From NCBI GenBank assembly GCA_903861195.1, contig CAIOTJ010000027.1:1-36953 (forward strand): a DNA stretch of 36,953 bases, given 5' to 3'. Both the position numbers and the translations under genes were made by a program. This DNA is from an uncultured Planctomycetaceae bacterium (GTDB lineage Bacteria > Planctomycetota > Planctomycetia > Planctomycetales > Planctomycetaceae). Numbering within the stretch: the first letter of the stretch is position 1; each line of letters begins with the position of its first letter. The notes under the pieces are model-generated. The model was not told the origin of the DNA. It saw only the letters and a program-made list of their open reading frames with translations, and made no database searches. Below are positions 1 through 9,459 of this stretch, piece by piece.

Positions 1-321
1 CTCATCCTGAAGGAACGCTTCCCAGAACTCTTCCGGCAACGGCAGAGCGCGGGCCATCGGACGCGAGTAGCTTTCGACGACCCCGGCAGGCAGACGCAGT
101 GGTTCCTCGAAGATCAGGGTGTTCCACAACCCCGCCCCCGTTCTGGTTACGGTCTGCCAGCGGGCGTCGAACTGGCTGCCATCCCGCAGACGCAGCACAC
201 CCGGTGCCGAGTCTTCGGCCCGCGTGACGGCCGGCCGGCAGAGGAATTCCAGGCACAGCGCCAAAATCAGCCCGGGCAGTCTCCTCAACAGCGGTTGCTG
301 AACGAATTGCGCGGGATCCAT
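1..321 (-). CDS. Secreted protein of unknown function, N-terminal 107 residues only
   Basis: Reading leftward from an ATG at 321 the frame stays open to the window edge, so only the first 107 residues are visible. The N-terminus looks like a Sec signal peptide: a short region with two arginines (LLRRLPG), a hydrophobic stretch (LILALCLEFL) and a probable cleavage near VTRAED. The mature part starts GVLRLRDGS and continues with alternating short strands (TLIFEEPLRLPAG). This resembles the start of many exported planctomycete proteins of unknown role. The overlapping longer frame starting at 340 has no such signal and is a shadow. The signal peptide and composition are seen; export is inferred; no function can be assigned. 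Confidence 0.7.
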   Translation of the reverse strand, partial: MDPAQFVQQPLLRRLPGLILALCLEFLCRPAVTRAEDSAPGVLRLRDGSQFDARWQTVTRTGAGLWNTLIFEEPLRLPAGVVESYSRPMARALPLPEEFWEAFLQDE

Positions 322-557
322 GCGATGCCAAACTGACCAACGGGGCAGAACCACAACCATCAAAGCCAAGCGTAACAGATTTTTCGGTCGGCGGTGGGCA
401 CGTGCGTCACCACCAGCCGTCAGACCGCTGTGGCGAACCGAGACCACTGGCATCGCACGCCCGCACCGGAGACTTGTCGACGCCCCACATGTCTCACGAC
501 TACACTCAGGGTCTCTGCGTGTCTGGAGTTTCATTCCCCACTGCCGTGTGACTACTC

Positions 558-1985
558 ATGGCCGAGTTCCGTCGCGACTGCTCCGTGCCTGCCGTTCCCC
601 CGCTGGCGGGCTTGTGTTCGCTTGCCGAGGCGCTGGAACCGGGGATGTCGGTGGAAGCGTGTGTTTCGTGGCTCAAGCGTCTGCATTACGTATGGCGGCG
701 ACTGCACGAAATCTTCACGGGGCGCATCACCTCGGAGCCGCTGTTCGAGTTGAAGACCGCCTTCAGTCACCAGGGCTGGATCTGTGCCGAGCATGCGGGT
801 GCCCTGCGCACCCGGATCGGGGAAATGCGGGAACCGCCTCTGGGGCTGGATGTGGTTGCAGATCCCGGGTTGGAATGGGTTCTCGATGAGCTGCGGAGCG
901 CGCCCGACGGAGCCACTTTTTGCCAGGGAGTGTATGGGGTTGTCTTGCCGGCGCTCGATGCGGCGATTGCCGAATACATCGACAGCACCAATCGACTGGC
1001 CGACGCCCCGTCGGTGCGGGTGCTGCGGTTTGCGCGGCTGGAATTGGAGCAGTTGCTCTCGTTCGGCACGCAAGCCCGCGCGGCGGTGGTGGTTTGCGAA
1101 GCGGAAGGGGTCGCAGCCTGGTGCGCGGCCCTCGAGACCGCTCTGGCGGCGGCGGGAGGCCTTTCGGGGCGAAAGCCCCCCCAGGGGGAGATTCCCCCCC
1201 GCCAGTACAGTCAACAACCGTGGCGCTACGACCGGGTGCCGCGGCGTGACGGGCGTTTTCAGGATCCGTACAACGCCGGGGTGAATCCCGAGGCATTCCT
1301 CTACGACAGCCGATTTTCTCCGCGCGACAAGACGCTGGTGCTGTTCTACAAGCGACTGCGCGAGATCGATGTTCCCGAGATGATGGCCAGCCTGCTGGTG
1401 GAGTCGAAAGACAAGCCCTGGGGCTTCCACCAGGCGATGGCCCGGCAACTGTGGGATGAAGCCCGCCATGCGTTGATGGGGGAGGTGGGTTTCGCGGCCC
1501 TCAAGGTCGACTGGCGGCAGATTCCCGTCAATTTCACCTGGTCATTGAATCTCAATACACAACTGACCCCTCAAGAGCGGCACGCGGTGTTGTTTTTCAT
1601 CGAGCAGGGATTGATGCCCAAGACGGGCAAACGGTACGAGTGGGAGGTGGCGCAGGCCTCGGGGGTGCCGATCGCGGCGGTGTTTCAGGACTTCGACTGG
1701 GCCGACGAAGTGCTGCACTCGCAATTGGGCCGGGAGTGGTACGTGAAGGACTTTCCCAATCTGAATGCCGCCCTGGAGTACGGTGACCAATGTTGGTCGC
1801 GGGTGATGAGCCAATGGCGGGAATACCGCGAGCAGGGGCTGACCGAACATCGCAACTGGTGGCCAGAGGTCTATTCGCGGGCGTGTGCCACATGGGGCAC
1901 CCCCTGCGATCCCGACGCCCTGCAGTTCGACGAGACTTACGAGAGTGTGCGGGCCGATTTGAAGACAATCACCGGGCCGGCCTGA
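558..1985 (+). CDS. Ferritin-like (diiron-type helical bundle) protein, 475 aa
   Basis: I read this as a cytoplasmic protein of the ferritin-like superfamily. In the C-terminal half the spacing of possible metal ligands fits a four-helix diiron bundle: Glu274 (DVPEMMASL), Glu301 and His304 in DEARH, Glu349 (FFIEQG), and Glu384 with His387 in ADEVLH. The N-terminal half (about 30-180) is also helical and repeats parts of this pattern (CAEHA at 77-80, IAEY at 137-140, LELEQ at 161-165), suggesting an internal duplication in which one half has decayed. A Pro-rich linker (about 204-235) separates the halves. No signal peptide or membrane segment is visible. The ATG at 558 is the first start in the frame. 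Substrate and reaction are unknown: oxidase, hydroxylase and structural roles are all possible. Confidence 0.75.
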   Translation: MAEFRRDCSVPAVPPLAGLCSLAEALEPGMSVEACVSWLKRLHYVWRRLHEIFTGRITSEPLFELKTAFSHQGWICAEHAGALRTRIGEMREPPLGLDVVADPGLEWVLDELRSAPDGATFCQGVYGVVLPALDAAIAEYIDSTNRLADAPSVRVLRFARLELEQLLSFGTQARAAVVVCEAEGVAAWCAALETALAAAGGLSGRKPPQGEIPPRQYSQQPWRYDRVPRRDGRFQDPYNAGVNPEAFLYDSRFSPRDKTLVLFYKRLREIDVPEMMASLLVESKDKPWGFHQAMARQLWDEARHALMGEVGFAALKVDWRQIPVNFTWSLNLNTQLTPQERHAVLFFIEQGLMPKTGKRYEWEVAQASGVPIAAVFQDFDWADEVLHSQLGREWYVKDFPNLNAALEYGDQCWSRVMSQWREYREQGLTEHRNWWPEVYSRACATWGTPCDPDALQFDETYESVRADLKTITGPA

Positions 1986-2024
1986 AGAGACACTGAAATC
2001 CACGGCCGCCCAAAAAATGTACGC

Positions 2025-2053
2025 TTGACACCTAAAAATCTCATGTGTATAGA
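2025..2053 (+). promoter_or_regulatory. Sigma70-like promoter for recQ
   Basis: A perfect -35 hexamer TTGACA (2025-2030) is followed after exactly 17 bp by TATAGA (2048-2053), which matches the -10 consensus at four of six positions. It lies in an AT-richer patch between the ferritin-like gene and recQ, giving a leader of about 95 nt before the preferred recQ ATG. It is the best promoter match I found in the window. Confidence 0.7.
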
Positions 2054-2155
2054 ACTGTGATTCAGTTCACACCCACTTCCCAACCGCCCGCTGAATGACT
2101 GGATTCAGTGGCCGGAACTGTCTGCCTCGAATCGTGTCGTGAAGGGATCGCCCGA

Positions 2156-4381
2156 ATGAACCAGACCCTGCAGGTCCTGAAGCAGTATTGGGGATACGAC
2201 AGCCTCCGTCCGTTGCAGGGGGAGGCGATTTCCGCGGTCCTGGAGGGGCGCGACTCGGTGGTGGTGTTGCCCACGGGGGGAGGGAAATCGCTGTGTTATC
2301 AGGTTCCCGCCCTGCAAAAGGCGGGAACGGCGGTGGTGGTCTCGCCCCTGATCTCGCTGATGAAAGACCAGGTCGACACGCTTCGCGACTGCGGGGTACC
2401 GGCGGCTTTCGTCAACAGTACCTCCAGTGCCGACGAACGCCGGCAGATTGCCCACGACGCGCGGGCCGGGCGATTGAAGCTGCTGTACCTGTCTCCCGAA
2501 CGGCTGATGACCGACCGCATGCTCGAGTTTCTGCGGGGCATCACCGTCAGCTTCATGGCGGTGGACGAAGCGCACTGCATCAGTGACTGGGGGCATGACT
2601 TTCGTCCCGAGTACCGCATGCTGGGTCGGCTCAAGAGTCTGTTTCCCGGGGTCTCGGTGCATGCCCTGACCGCCACCGCGACACCCCGGGTCCGCGAGGA
2701 CATTGCCCGCGAGTTGCACCTGACGGATCCCCGGATTCTGGTGGGGTCATTCGACCGTCCCAACCTCGTCTATCGGGTGCAGCGGCGGACCGACCGACTG
2801 CAGCAGATTCTCGACGTACTGCAGTCCAAGCGGGAGGAATCGGGCATCATCTACTGCATTCGCCGCAACGACGTCGACGAGTTGTGCGCGGCCCTCAATC
2901 GGGAAGGCTACCGGGCGGCCCCTTACCATGCCGGCATGTCGGACATCGCCCGGGCGCGCAACCAGGAGGCGTTCCTCAAGGATCGGGTCCGGATCATCGT
3001 GGCGACCGTGGCGTTTGGGATGGGCATCGACAAGTCGGACGTGCGGTTTGTCATTCATGCCGGCGCACCGAAATCGATCGAGCATTACCAGCAGGAGTCG
3101 GGGCGGGGAGGACGCGACGGTCTGGAGGCCGAATGCTGGCTGTTCTACACCGCGGGGGACTTTCAATCGTGGCGCAAGCTGCAGGCCGACCTGCCCACCG
3201 AAGCCTATGAGATCGCCCTGCAAATGCTGTCGGGAATCGAGCGATTCTGCACGGCGGGAACCTGCCGTCACCGGGCGCTGGTCGAGCATTTTGGCCAGGA
3301 CTACGCGCAGCCCAATTGCCAGGCGTGCGATGCCTGTCTGTCCGAGCTGGATGAGTTGCCCGATTCGCTCGTGATCGCGCAGAAGATCCTTTCGAGCGTC
3401 GTGCGGCAGGGGGAGAACTTCGGTGCCGAATACACCGCCCAGGTGCTGGTCGGCGCGACCGAGCAGCGGATTCTGGCGAATGGTCACGACCGGCTGAAGA
3501 CCTATGGACTGCTGAAGGGAACCGCCCGGAAGGGGATTCGCGAATGGATCGAACAACTCGTCTCACAGGGCTTTCTCGAACGCCGCGGTGAATACAACGT
3601 GCTGGGGGTGACCGCCGCCGGCCGACGGCTGCTGAAAGGGGAACTGGAGCCCCGGCTGCTGCGCCCCGCGACAGAGAAGAAGACCTCGCTGGCGACCACG
3701 GTCTCCTGGGAGGGGGTCGATCGGGAGCTCTTCGAAACCCTGCGGGGCTGGCGGCGGGAGGTGGCTGAACGGCGTCAGGTCCCCCCATTCGTCATCTTCA
3801 GCGACGCCACCCTGCGTGACCTGGCCCGCACCCGTCCCTCGACGCTGGATGGTCTCTCGAAGGTCCAGGGAGTGGGGACTGTCAAGCGGGAGGAATACGG
3901 CTCGGCGCTGCTGGCGCTGATTTCGAAACATTGTGCAGAGCGGGATCTGCCGCAAGACCTCGAACTGGACCGCCGGTCCGAGGTGCCCCCCGAGCGTTCC
4001 CTGCAATCCGCCACGGGATCCAAACCCAGCGAGGCGAAGACCCTCGCCTTTCAGCTCTTCACCCGGGGGACCTCCGTGGCCCAAGTGGCCCAACAGACCA
4101 ATCGGGCCCTCTCGACCTGCTGGCAATACCTGTCCGAATTCGTGCAACTCAATGGAATCACCGAACTCGGTGCGTGGCTCGACGAGACGACCTATCAGAA
4201 GATCCGAGCGGCGGCCGCCGAATGCGGCCGCGACAAGCTGCGCCCGATTCACGAAAAACTGCAGGAACAGGTCGACTTCTCCCTGATCCGGCTGGCGCTG
4301 ACCCGGCTGAACATCGAAGAACCACTGGCGGCGACCCCGGCGACGGCGGCACCTCCCACCGGGGCTCTGACACCGGCCTGA
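2156..4381 (+). CDS. recQ: ATP-dependent DNA helicase RecQ
   Basis: This is a 3'-5' superfamily 2 DNA helicase acting in recombinational repair and replication fork processing. Visible motifs are motif 0 (GYDSLRPLQ, 13-21), Walker A PTGGGKS (39-45), DEAH (137-140), TATATP, the aromatic-rich loop ([12 protein letters not shown]), and motifs V-VI ([17 protein letters not shown]). Then come the four zinc-binding cysteines of the RQC region (FCTAGTC and NCQACDAC), an RQC winged helix, an HRDC domain (about 545-610) and a C-terminal helicase helix-turn-helix domain (about 635-720). At 741 aa it has the long RecQ layout common in planctomycetes and Bacteroidetes. I chose the ATG at 2156 because GAAGGGA sits 8 bp upstream and the family N-terminus begins there; an in-frame GTG at 2108 would add 16 unlikely residues. 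Confidence 0.95.
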   Translation: MNQTLQVLKQYWGYDSLRPLQGEAISAVLEGRDSVVVLPTGGGKSLCYQVPALQKAGTAVVVSPLISLMKDQVDTLRDCGVPAAFVNSTSSADERRQIAHDARAGRLKLLYLSPERLMTDRMLEFLRGITVSFMAVDEAHCISDWGHDFRPEYRMLGRLKSLFPGVSVHALTATATPRVREDIARELHLTDPRILVGSFDRPNLVYRVQRRTDRLQQILDVLQSKREESGIIYCIRRNDVDELCAALNREGYRAAPYHAGMSDIARARNQEAFLKDRVRIIVATVAFGMGIDKSDVRFVIHAGAPKSIEHYQQESGRGGRDGLEAECWLFYTAGDFQSWRKLQADLPTEAYEIALQMLSGIERFCTAGTCRHRALVEHFGQDYAQPNCQACDACLSELDELPDSLVIAQKILSSVVRQGENFGAEYTAQVLVGATEQRILANGHDRLKTYGLLKGTARKGIREWIEQLVSQGFLERRGEYNVLGVTAAGRRLLKGELEPRLLRPATEKKTSLATTVSWEGVDRELFETLRGWRREVAERRQVPPFVIFSDATLRDLARTRPSTLDGLSKVQGVGTVKREEYGSALLALISKHCAERDLPQDLELDRRSEVPPERSLQSATGSKPSEAKTLAFQLFTRGTSVAQVAQQTNRALSTCWQYLSEFVQLNGITELGAWLDETTYQKIRAAAAECGRDKLRPIHEKLQEQVDFSLIRLALTRLNIEEPLAATPATAAPPTGALTPA

Positions 4382-4423
4382 CGGGAATTGACTCCCATCC
4401 GCTCGAACGCGAAACTCGCTTTT

Positions 4424-5305
4424 ATGGATTCCCCGGTTGCCACCCAAGCCTCGCCTGGCTCACCTCCCACAGCGGAGCAGGCACGTTCCAAACACCAGGG
4501 CAAGGTCGTGGCAGACAGCGGGACGCGCCGCTGGGAACTGATCCAGCTGCTGGCCCGCAAAGAGTGGCGGATCCGCTACCGCAGTGCGAAGCTCGGCTAT
4601 GCCTGGGCCGTGGTCCAGCCCCTCATGCTGATGCTGGTGCTTCTGGTGGTATTTGGGCAAGTGTTGCCCCTGGATCGCGGCAGGTTTCCGCACACCAATC
4701 CGTACTCGCTGTTTCTGCTGTCGGGATTGTTCCCGTGGCATTTCGCCTCGGTGGCGTTCAGCAGCGCTACCCCGTCGTTTCCCAACAGCCGCAAGTTGAT
4801 TCTGCTGGCGGGTTTTCCCCGGGAGGTACTTCCTCTGGGGGTGGTGGCGGCCCACCTGGTCAACCTGCTGCTGACCCTGCCGTTGTTGATACCGCTTTAC
4901 CTGTGGCACCAGGTGTGGCCGAGCGGCTGGCTGGTGCTGTTGCCCCTGGCAATCGCCCTGCAGAGTGTGATTCTGGGAGCGATGTCGATTCTTGCGGCCC
5001 TGTCGTGCGTCCGCTTCAGCGACACTTTCTTCCTGGTCCAGGCGCTGCTGCTCCCCTGGTTCTATGCCTCGCCCATCTTCTATCCCCGGGCCGCCGCGGG
5101 ACGGTTCACCCCTTGGCTCGCTCTCAATCCGTTGACCGGCGTGTTCGAATTGTACCGGAAGTGCCTTATGCCCGACTGGCCCGGATGGCTCGACGGGGGG
5201 GTGCTGGGGGCCGTGCTGATCTCGTTTGGCTGGGCGCTATTGCTGGCGGGTCTGGCCGCGATGCTGCTGCGACGGATGGAAGCGACCCTGGCCGACTGGA
5301 TGTGA
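4424..5305 (+). CDS. ABC-2 type permease, polysaccharide/lipid-export (Wzm/TagG-like)
   Basis: This is an integral membrane subunit of the ABC-2 exporter family. The N-terminal amphipathic region contains the typical LLARKEWRIRYRSAKLGYAW motif that precedes the first membrane helix in O-antigen and teichoic acid exporters. About six hydrophobic segments follow, with family signatures SLFLLSGLFPWHF, FPREVLPLG and YASPIFYP. Such permeases normally work with a Wzt/TagH-type ATPase, and none is adjacent. The only ATPase nearby is the importer-type double ATPase at 7925. The start at 4424 (ATG) lies 42 bp after recQ; an upstream TTG at 4388 would add 12 residues. Family assignment is firm; the exported substrate is unknown. 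Confidence 0.85.
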   Translation: MDSPVATQASPGSPPTAEQARSKHQGKVVADSGTRRWELIQLLARKEWRIRYRSAKLGYAWAVVQPLMLMLVLLVVFGQVLPLDRGRFPHTNPYSLFLLSGLFPWHFASVAFSSATPSFPNSRKLILLAGFPREVLPLGVVAAHLVNLLLTLPLLIPLYLWHQVWPSGWLVLLPLAIALQSVILGAMSILAALSCVRFSDTFFLVQALLLPWFYASPIFYPRAAAGRFTPWLALNPLTGVFELYRKCLMPDWPGWLDGGVLGAVLISFGWALLLAGLAAMLLRRMEATLADWM

Positions 5306-5350
5306 GCGACGGCTCCCCAAACACCGAATTCCCATTCCCATTTGTGGATC

Positions 5351-7915
5351 ATGAAGCCGTTTGACCGCGTGACCTGTTTGCTGGTTGGCCTGGTCCTGCT
5401 TGTGCCCAACCTGGCCACCGCCCAGGTGTTGGACAAGCCCGGCACGCTGGCCCGGGAGACGTTCTGGGACAATCGCGATTTTGACTGGTATGCCGCGTCG
5501 ATCCCCTTTTTCGACTCGCCCGACACCGAGCTGAATACCACCTGGTACTACCGCTGGGAACTGCTGACCAAGCACCTGACCTATGGCTCGGTCAACAGCG
5601 GGTACACGTTCACCGAATTCATCGATCGTCCCTTCTGGTCTGGCGCTTATGGAGCCATCAGTTGTCCGGCGGGGCATCAGTTGTACGAGGCCCGCTGGCT
5701 GCGCCAGCCGCGGATTGGCCGGGACTATGCTCGGTACTGGTTCCGCACTCCAGGCGCTCAGCCGCGAAACTACAGCACCTGGCTGGCGGACAGTGTGTGG
5801 GCCCTGCATCAGGTTCACCCCGACCCGGCCTTCACGACCGACCTCTTGGCCGACCTCGTGCGAAACTTCGAAGCCTGGGAGGCGCGGCAGTTCGTACCGG
5901 AGGTCGGCCTGTTCTGGCAGACCGGCCATGACGATGGCATGGAATTCAACATCAACAGCCGGCAGACGAAGGACATATTGAGGGGCGCTCCCAGCTTCCG
6001 TCCGTCAACCAATGCCTATTTCTGGGCAGACGCCGTGGCCATTGCCCGCATTGCCGAACTGGCTGGGGAGAGCGCGACGGCCCGACGTTTTCAGAAGAAA
6101 GCGGCGGAAATCAAAGAGCGGCTGCAGACCCTGCTGTGGGATCCACAACGCCAGTTCTTCTTCCCCATGCTGCGCGACAACGAAGAGCGGGAGGGGCACC
6201 AACTGCAGGCCCGAACGCTGACCTATCAATCCGGGCAGTTCGCCGGTGATCCGCATGGACGGGAATTGATCGGCTATGTTCCGTGGCAATTCGACCTGCC
6301 GGACCAGGACCGCGGGTATGAAGTCGCCTGGAAGAAACTGATGGATGGCGACGCGTTTTTCGCCGAGTTTGGTCCCACGACGGTCGAACGACACGATCCG
6401 CTCTTCCTGCTGCAGAAGTCGTGCTGCTGGTGGAGCGGCCAATCGTGGCCGTACGCCACCACCCAGACCCTCAAGGGCCTGGCCCATGTGCTGCAAAGCC
6501 GCCAGCAGACGGCCATCTCCGCGGCAGACTATTGGCGGCTGCTGTCGATTTATGCCCGCACCCATCGAAAACATGGCCGTCCCTACCTGGCGGAAGCCTG
6601 CCATCCCGACACAGGTTCCTTCGAAGGTCATGACGGCTACAACCACAGTGAGCACTACTTTCATTCCGGCTTCTGCGATCTGGTGATCACCGGACTGGTG
6701 GGCGTGCTGCCGCGGGACGACGGCAGCCTGTCGCTGCGCCCCCTCGCCCCGTCCACCTGGGATTATTTCTGCCTGGAGGATCTTCCGTGGCGCGGCCACC
6801 GGCTGACCGTCATCTGGGATCGCACCGGCGGGAAGTATGGGGCCACGCCCGGTCTTTCGATACGGGTGGATGGCCGCGAGGTCGCCCAGCGGGAGACGCT
6901 GGGCCCCCTGGAGATTCCCATCGTTCCTGTGCTGGAGGATCTGGAGGCGGGGAAGGGGTTGGTCGCGGTGAACTATGCCGTCAACAACGATGGGGATTAC
7001 TTTCCCCGCCTGACCGCCAGCGACACCGGTCCCAACACCTCGGTTGCGAAACTGCACGATGGGAATGCCTGGTTCCATCTGCATCCTCCCAATCGCTGGA
7101 CCTGCGAGGGTTCTCCCAACGACCGGGACACATTGGAACTCGATCTGGGTCGACCGCGACGGGTCCACACCATGAAGGTCTATCTGCTCGACGACCGGGA
7201 CGAAGCGGAGGGGACGATTCGTGGTCCACAGGGAGTGGCGCTGGAGTATTGGCGCGGCAACGCGTGGCACCCCCTGCCGCATGTTCCGGGACTTGGGGAG
7301 CGGCCTGCGACCCATCGCGCCATGACGGTGAACTTTCCGGAATTGGAAGCGTCTCGTTTCCGCCTGACATTGATCCATGCCGAGGGAAGCCGGTCCGGCT
7401 TGACCGAGTGGGAAGTGTGGGGCGACGCCCGGCTGCCCGTCGAGATCCCGGAACCTCCGGCGGGGAACCTGGCGTTCAATGCGGGAAACCGTGAGTTTCC
7501 CAAGGCGACCGCGTCGTTTACCGACCGGTTTGGAGGCCGTCCCCAGGCGGCGATCGATGGCAAAACGGTGTTCCTGCCCACTCCCATGAACCGCTGGACG
7601 AGCTACGAGTCGAAGGAGGCCAGCGACTGGCTGGAAATCGACCTGGGAGAACCCCGAGAGTTTCGTCGGGTGGAGCTGGCGATCTACGACGATCGGGGTG
7701 GGGTCCAGCCTCCCACCAGCTATCGGATTGAGACCTGGAACGGAGAGGCGTGGACGGCCGTTGCCGAACCGCGATTGACTCCCGAACAACCCGCCGGCGG
7801 TGTCTGGAATGTGGCTCGCTTCCAGCCGGTGAAGGCCGCGCGTTTGAGAGTTGTCTTCATTCACCGCGGACAGGCCCGCAGTGGAGTGACCGAGGTGTTG
7901 GTCTGGAACGAGTGA
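5351..7915 (+). CDS. Secreted six-hairpin glycoside hydrolase (MGH1/GH63-like) with two discoidin-like modules
   Basis: The 854-aa product begins with a clear signal peptide (LLVGLVLLVPNLATAQ, cleavage near residue 25). Residues about 40-480 look like an alpha/alpha-toroid glycosidase of the MGH1/GH63 type: TGHDDGMEFN, PSTNAYFWADAVAIARIAEL, WWSGQSWPYATTQTLKGL and HDGYNHSEHYFHSGFCDLVI. The acidic residues in DDGMEF are candidate catalytic residues. After a small beta-domain come two related modules (about 560-695 and 710-854), each with NRWT, LE(I/L)DLG and (S/R)SG(L/V)TEV, the pattern of F5/8 type C (discoidin) carbohydrate-binding domains. The ATG at 5351 is preferred over an in-frame TTG at 5342. 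Linkage and substrate cannot be told from sequence; an extracytoplasmic polysaccharide is likely. Confidence 0.8.
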   Translation: MKPFDRVTCLLVGLVLLVPNLATAQVLDKPGTLARETFWDNRDFDWYAASIPFFDSPDTELNTTWYYRWELLTKHLTYGSVNSGYTFTEFIDRPFWSGAYGAISCPAGHQLYEARWLRQPRIGRDYARYWFRTPGAQPRNYSTWLADSVWALHQVHPDPAFTTDLLADLVRNFEAWEARQFVPEVGLFWQTGHDDGMEFNINSRQTKDILRGAPSFRPSTNAYFWADAVAIARIAELAGESATARRFQKKAAEIKERLQTLLWDPQRQFFFPMLRDNEEREGHQLQARTLTYQSGQFAGDPHGRELIGYVPWQFDLPDQDRGYEVAWKKLMDGDAFFAEFGPTTVERHDPLFLLQKSCCWWSGQSWPYATTQTLKGLAHVLQSRQQTAISAADYWRLLSIYARTHRKHGRPYLAEACHPDTGSFEGHDGYNHSEHYFHSGFCDLVITGLVGVLPRDDGSLSLRPLAPSTWDYFCLEDLPWRGHRLTVIWDRTGGKYGATPGLSIRVDGREVAQRETLGPLEIPIVPVLEDLEAGKGLVAVNYAVNNDGDYFPRLTASDTGPNTSVAKLHDGNAWFHLHPPNRWTCEGSPNDRDTLELDLGRPRRVHTMKVYLLDDRDEAEGTIRGPQGVALEYWRGNAWHPLPHVPGLGERPATHRAMTVNFPELEASRFRLTLIHAEGSRSGLTEWEVWGDARLPVEIPEPPAGNLAFNAGNREFPKATASFTDRFGGRPQAAIDGKTVFLPTPMNRWTSYESKEASDWLEIDLGEPREFRRVELAIYDDRGGVQPPTSYRIETWNGEAWTAVAEPRLTPEQPAGGVWNVARFQPVKAARLRVVFIHRGQARSGVTEVLVWNE

Positions 7916-7924
7916 CGGTTCACC

Positions 7925-9421
7925 ATGCAGGTTGAATTCCAGCAGATCGGCAAGTCGTTTCCCGGAGTACGGGCTCTGGAGGAGGTGTCGTTCCAGGTTG
8001 CGGCCGGCTCTTGCCACGCCCTGTTGGGAGAGAATGGAGCCGGCAAAAGCACCCTTGGCAAAATCCTCGCCGGATTGCAGACCGCCGAGACCGGGCAGAT
8101 TCTGCTCGACGGACGCCCCACCCGGCTGGACTCACCACGGGCGGCGCGGGCGGCCGGTGTCGGAATTGTGCACCAGGAATTGGTGTTTTGCCCCGAACTC
8201 TCGATTGCCGAGAACCTGGGACTGCATGATCTGCCCCGCCGGGGCTTGCGCCTCGACTGGACCGAACTCTCCGCTCGGGCCGCGGCGCTGCTGCGACGGG
8301 TGGGGCTGGAGGTGTCGCCCCGGGTTCGGGTGGGAGATCTGGCCATTGCGCAGGAACAATTGGTCCAGATCGCCGCGGCGGTGGGCTTGGGAGCCCGTGT
8401 GCTGGTGTTCGATGAACCGACCAGTTCCCTTGGTCGTGCCGAGACCCAGCGGCTGTTCTCGCTGATTCGCGAACTGCAGCGGGGAGGGACCACGGTGCTG
8501 TACGTCTCGCACCGGCTGGAGGAGATTTTCGAGTTGTGCGATACGGTGACCGTGCTGCGGGATGGGCGGCACGTCGAGACCCGCCCGACGCGGGAACTCG
8601 ATGCGGCAGGCCTCGTGAAGTTGATGGTGGGCCGGGCGCTTGAACCGGTTCTCTTGCCCCCCCCGCCACCTCCAAGCCGCGTCCCCCCCTTGCAGGTCCG
8701 TCACCTCTCGTTGCCGGGACGATTCCGCAACATTGATCTGGAGCTGCAGACGGGCGAGATCGTGGGACTGGCGGGGCTGGTGGGAGCGGGCCGTACCTCG
8801 CTGGGGGAGACCATCGCCGGACTGCATCCCGATCATACGGGTGAGCTGCGGATTGACGGAGCTGTGACCCGGTTGCGTTCACCCCGCGAGGCGCTGCGGC
8901 GGGGCATCGGACTGATTCCCGAAGATCGCAAGCAACAGGGGCTGGTCTTGCCACTCAGCATTCGGCAGAACAGCACGCTGTCGATCCTCGATCGGCTGCG
9001 GGGTTGGCTGGGGCGACTGCGCGCGAGGGAGGAATTGGAGTTGGCCGTCCAGGCGCGGAGTCGGCTAAGAATTCGCGCTCCGGACCTCGACACACCGGTC
9101 CACCGACTGTCTGGAGGAAACCAACAAAAGGTGGTCTTCGCGCGGGGAACACTGGCGAACTGCCGCATCCTGGTGGTCGACGAACCGACGCGCGGAGTCG
9201 ACGTGGGGGCCAAGCGGGAGATTCACGAGTTGTTGGTGGAATTGGCGAGCCAAGGCACCGCGATCGTGCTGATTTCGTCCGATCTGCCCGAATTGCTGGC
9301 TCTGTCGCACCGGATGGTCGTGCTGCACCAGGGACAGATTTCAGCCCGATTGTCACGGACCGAGCTGTCGGAAGAAACCGTGGCCCGAGCCATGACGGGA
9401 CTCAGCCAGCGGCACAAATGA
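7925..9421 (+). CDS. Sugar-type ABC transporter ATPase with two nucleotide-binding domains (RbsA/MglA family)
   Basis: The protein is a tandem ATPase of the monosaccharide-import (CUT2) family, 498 aa, the usual length. NBD1 has Walker A GENGAGKST (35-43), a Q-loop (HQELVF), the family's atypical signature VGDLAIAQEQLVQIA (137-151) and Walker B VFDEPTSS. NBD2 has the expected degenerate Walker A (GLVGAGRTS, 284-292), a canonical LSGGNQQKV and DEPTRGVD. A run of six prolines (245-250) forms the inter-domain linker. It starts 9 bp after the glycosidase gene, so co-transcription is likely. Neither an RbsC-type permease nor a periplasmic sugar-binding protein gene is nearby, which is unusual. Import of a sugar released by the neighbouring glycosidase is inference only. 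Confidence 0.88.
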   Translation: MQVEFQQIGKSFPGVRALEEVSFQVAAGSCHALLGENGAGKSTLGKILAGLQTAETGQILLDGRPTRLDSPRAARAAGVGIVHQELVFCPELSIAENLGLHDLPRRGLRLDWTELSARAAALLRRVGLEVSPRVRVGDLAIAQEQLVQIAAAVGLGARVLVFDEPTSSLGRAETQRLFSLIRELQRGGTTVLYVSHRLEEIFELCDTVTVLRDGRHVETRPTRELDAAGLVKLMVGRALEPVLLPPPPPPSRVPPLQVRHLSLPGRFRNIDLELQTGEIVGLAGLVGAGRTSLGETIAGLHPDHTGELRIDGAVTRLRSPREALRRGIGLIPEDRKQQGLVLPLSIRQNSTLSILDRLRGWLGRLRAREELELAVQARSRLRIRAPDLDTPVHRLSGGNQQKVVFARGTLANCRILVVDEPTRGVDVGAKREIHELLVELASQGTAIVLISSDLPELLALSHRMVVLHQGQISARLSRTELSEETVARAMTGLSQRHK

Positions 9422-9459
9422 CCGCTGACGCAACTTCAAGACGCCCGCCAAATGCCGTT

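Noticed and set aside
474-506. TTGTCG...TACACT as a promoter for the ferritin-like gene
   Set aside because: The spacing is 21 bp, too long for a standard sigma70 promoter; no better pair was found.
3931-5364. Plus-strand frame of 477 codons spanning the end of recQ and the permease
   Set aside because: It overlaps two well-supported genes in another frame and has biased, motif-free composition.
6005-8017. Long minus-strand frame (670 codons) opposite the glycosidase gene
   Set aside because: Arg/Gly/Pro/His-rich composition without motifs; it is the antisense shadow of a GC-rich gene with clear domains on the plus strand.
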